Shown here: positions 63,408 through 64,000 of the stretch, piece by piece
Numbering within the stretch: the stretch's first letter is position 1
Layout of the letters: each line of letters starts with the position of its first letter
Assembly (NCBI RefSeq): GCF_002749975.1
Contig: NZ_PEIG01000005.1
Span: 248,001-312,000 of the forward strand
Length of the DNA: 64,000 bases
Origin: Gloeocapsopsis sp. IPPAS B-1203
GTDB lineage: Bacteria > Cyanobacteriota > Cyanobacteriia > Cyanobacteriales > Chroococcidiopsidaceae
Direction: 5' to 3'
The notes under the pieces: model-generated
Databases searched by the model: none
The model's input: only the letters and a program-made list of their open reading frames with translations
What the model was told of the DNA's origin: nothing
Program-made: the position numbers and the translations under genes

Positions 63408-63663
63408 TCACACCTTCCCTTTCATCCCTCTATCAAAGTGCACAATGTATATAGTGAATGGTATGCCTTCTTTTGACTTAACAACCTTAAGAATCCTACC
63501 TCCATTCTCTTCAATTTTCTTGTAAACATACTCTCTATCAAGACATCTTTCATGAGGTTGTTTCAAATCAGGGTTTAGTAAGGCTTGAAGGACCCATTCT
63601 TCCTTTTATTTCTGAAGTATTCTGTCTTGTGCATGGTCGGTAAGGATAAAGATTTCATGCGTC
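63408..63663 (-). pseudogene. DUF4258 gene interrupted by a nonsense codon
   Basis: On the minus strand the frame reads HEIFILTDHAQDRILQK, a TAA at 63606-63608, then KEEWVLQALLNPDLKQPHER, and VYKKIEENGGRILKVVKSK, and IYIVHFDRG to a TGA at 63408-63410. It matches DUF4258 (LTxHAxxRxxxRxIxxEWVxxAL). Only one base separates TAA from a sense codon at that position. No in-frame ATG was found at the 5' side. It precedes DUF2283 with two bases between. Confidence 0.65.
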
Positions 63664-64000
63664 GTAACACACTTAGTAATTAGTTACTACCTCTCTCTTA
63701 CTCCAATACAAATAAATTAGAAATATCACACTGAAAGTAGCTACAAAGAGTAAACGCAGTATCCATATCCGCTTCATGCTTGATAGGATAAGTGCTACAC
63801 ACAATAGATATATCCGAAGTAGAAGTGAAACTGAAAAGCTCAAGAAAAATTCTGGTTTCTTTTTGTCTCATTCAATTGCATCAAGATATATCCTGAGCTA
63901 TTCCTATTACTACGAGAGCTATTGCTAATTGCTAGACGAGTTGAATTATCGTGCTATGAATTAATGAGGAACAAACTTGAACTATTGAGCTACAACGACT
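63664..64000. other. Terminal region with only tentative small frames
   Basis: Two overlapping minus-strand frames were seen: 63673-63777 (34 residues, one membrane-like helix, MKRIWILRLLFVATFS) and 63698-63871 (57 residues, MRQKETRIFLELFSF start). Neither can be supported as a gene without homology data. Confidence 0.4.

Noticed and set aside
63673..63871. Two overlapping small minus-strand frames (34 and 57 residues)
   Set aside because: They overlap in different frames, so at most one is real, and neither has independent support.

Overview
The window is from a cyanobacterium. HIP1-type GCGATCGC octamers are scattered throughout, and many genes belong to families seen mainly in cyanobacteria: DUF4079, DUF1830, DUF1997, DICT-sensor, DUF1400 hydrolase, DevBCA exporter, and an RNase E ending in an arginine-rich tail. 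The exporter plus a heterocyst-glycolipid (HGL)-like polyketide locus point to heterocystous cyanobacteria or their relatives such as Chroococcidiopsis-like lineages. The genus cannot be fixed from sequence reading alone.

Layout. 0-9 kb: small conserved cyanobacterial genes, a B12-binding-type radical SAM protein, a DICT/HD-like sensor, a pentapeptide-repeat protein, a MATE transporter, clpS with a CPBP membrane protease, and short hypotheticals. 9.5-20.7 kb: an STAS protein, then a radical SAM/DUF2344 protein, rne, rnhB, a convergent DUF1997 gene and a large CobN/BchH-type chelatase followed by a strong terminator-like hairpin. 20.8-23.1 kb (minus strand): a Mrr-nuclease/ParA fusion and a PIN toxin/HTH antitoxin pair. 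23.3-26.6 kb (minus strand): devB-devC-devA. 27.7-29.1 kb: a ParB-domain protein whose C-terminus is a decayed DNA methyltransferase.

30.1-48.2 kb is the centrepiece, a one-direction biosynthetic locus of HGL/PUFA-synthase type: KS-AT-ACP-ACP-partial KR; KR-DH; chain-length-factor-like KS plus AT; PfaD-type enoyl reductase; free ACP; a TubC-docking-domain protein with an unrecognised body; SDR; GMC oxidoreductase; and a glycosyltransferase-like protein. A convergent zinc alcohol dehydrogenase follows. Together these suggest synthesis, redox tailoring and perhaps glycosylation of a long-chain polyketide or fatty-alcohol product, with nearby DevBCA as a plausible exporter. No HglB-type thioester reductase is present. 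A 337-bp array of genome-type repeats lies between the two halves of the ketoreductase and may have split one megasynthase gene.

48-59 kb: a zinc-ribbon protein, a TIGR03032-like protein, a secreted DUF1400 hydrolase, a polysaccharide export protein, an ABC ATPase, a WbuC cupin, a GNAT and a TauE/SafE permease. 59.6-64 kb is a partly decayed accessory region: response regulator, XRE-HNH nuclease, a GHKL-ATPase remnant abutting a 5'-truncated cysteine desulfurase, and a DUF4258/DUF2283 pair with a nonsense codon.

Dispersed repeat families (TTTTGAG/CAAAACT arms, CTAGCCACTA blocks, a 26-bp GTGCTAAGGCAC-containing element, small hairpins) sit between genes and, unusually, also inside or at the ends of several reading frames.
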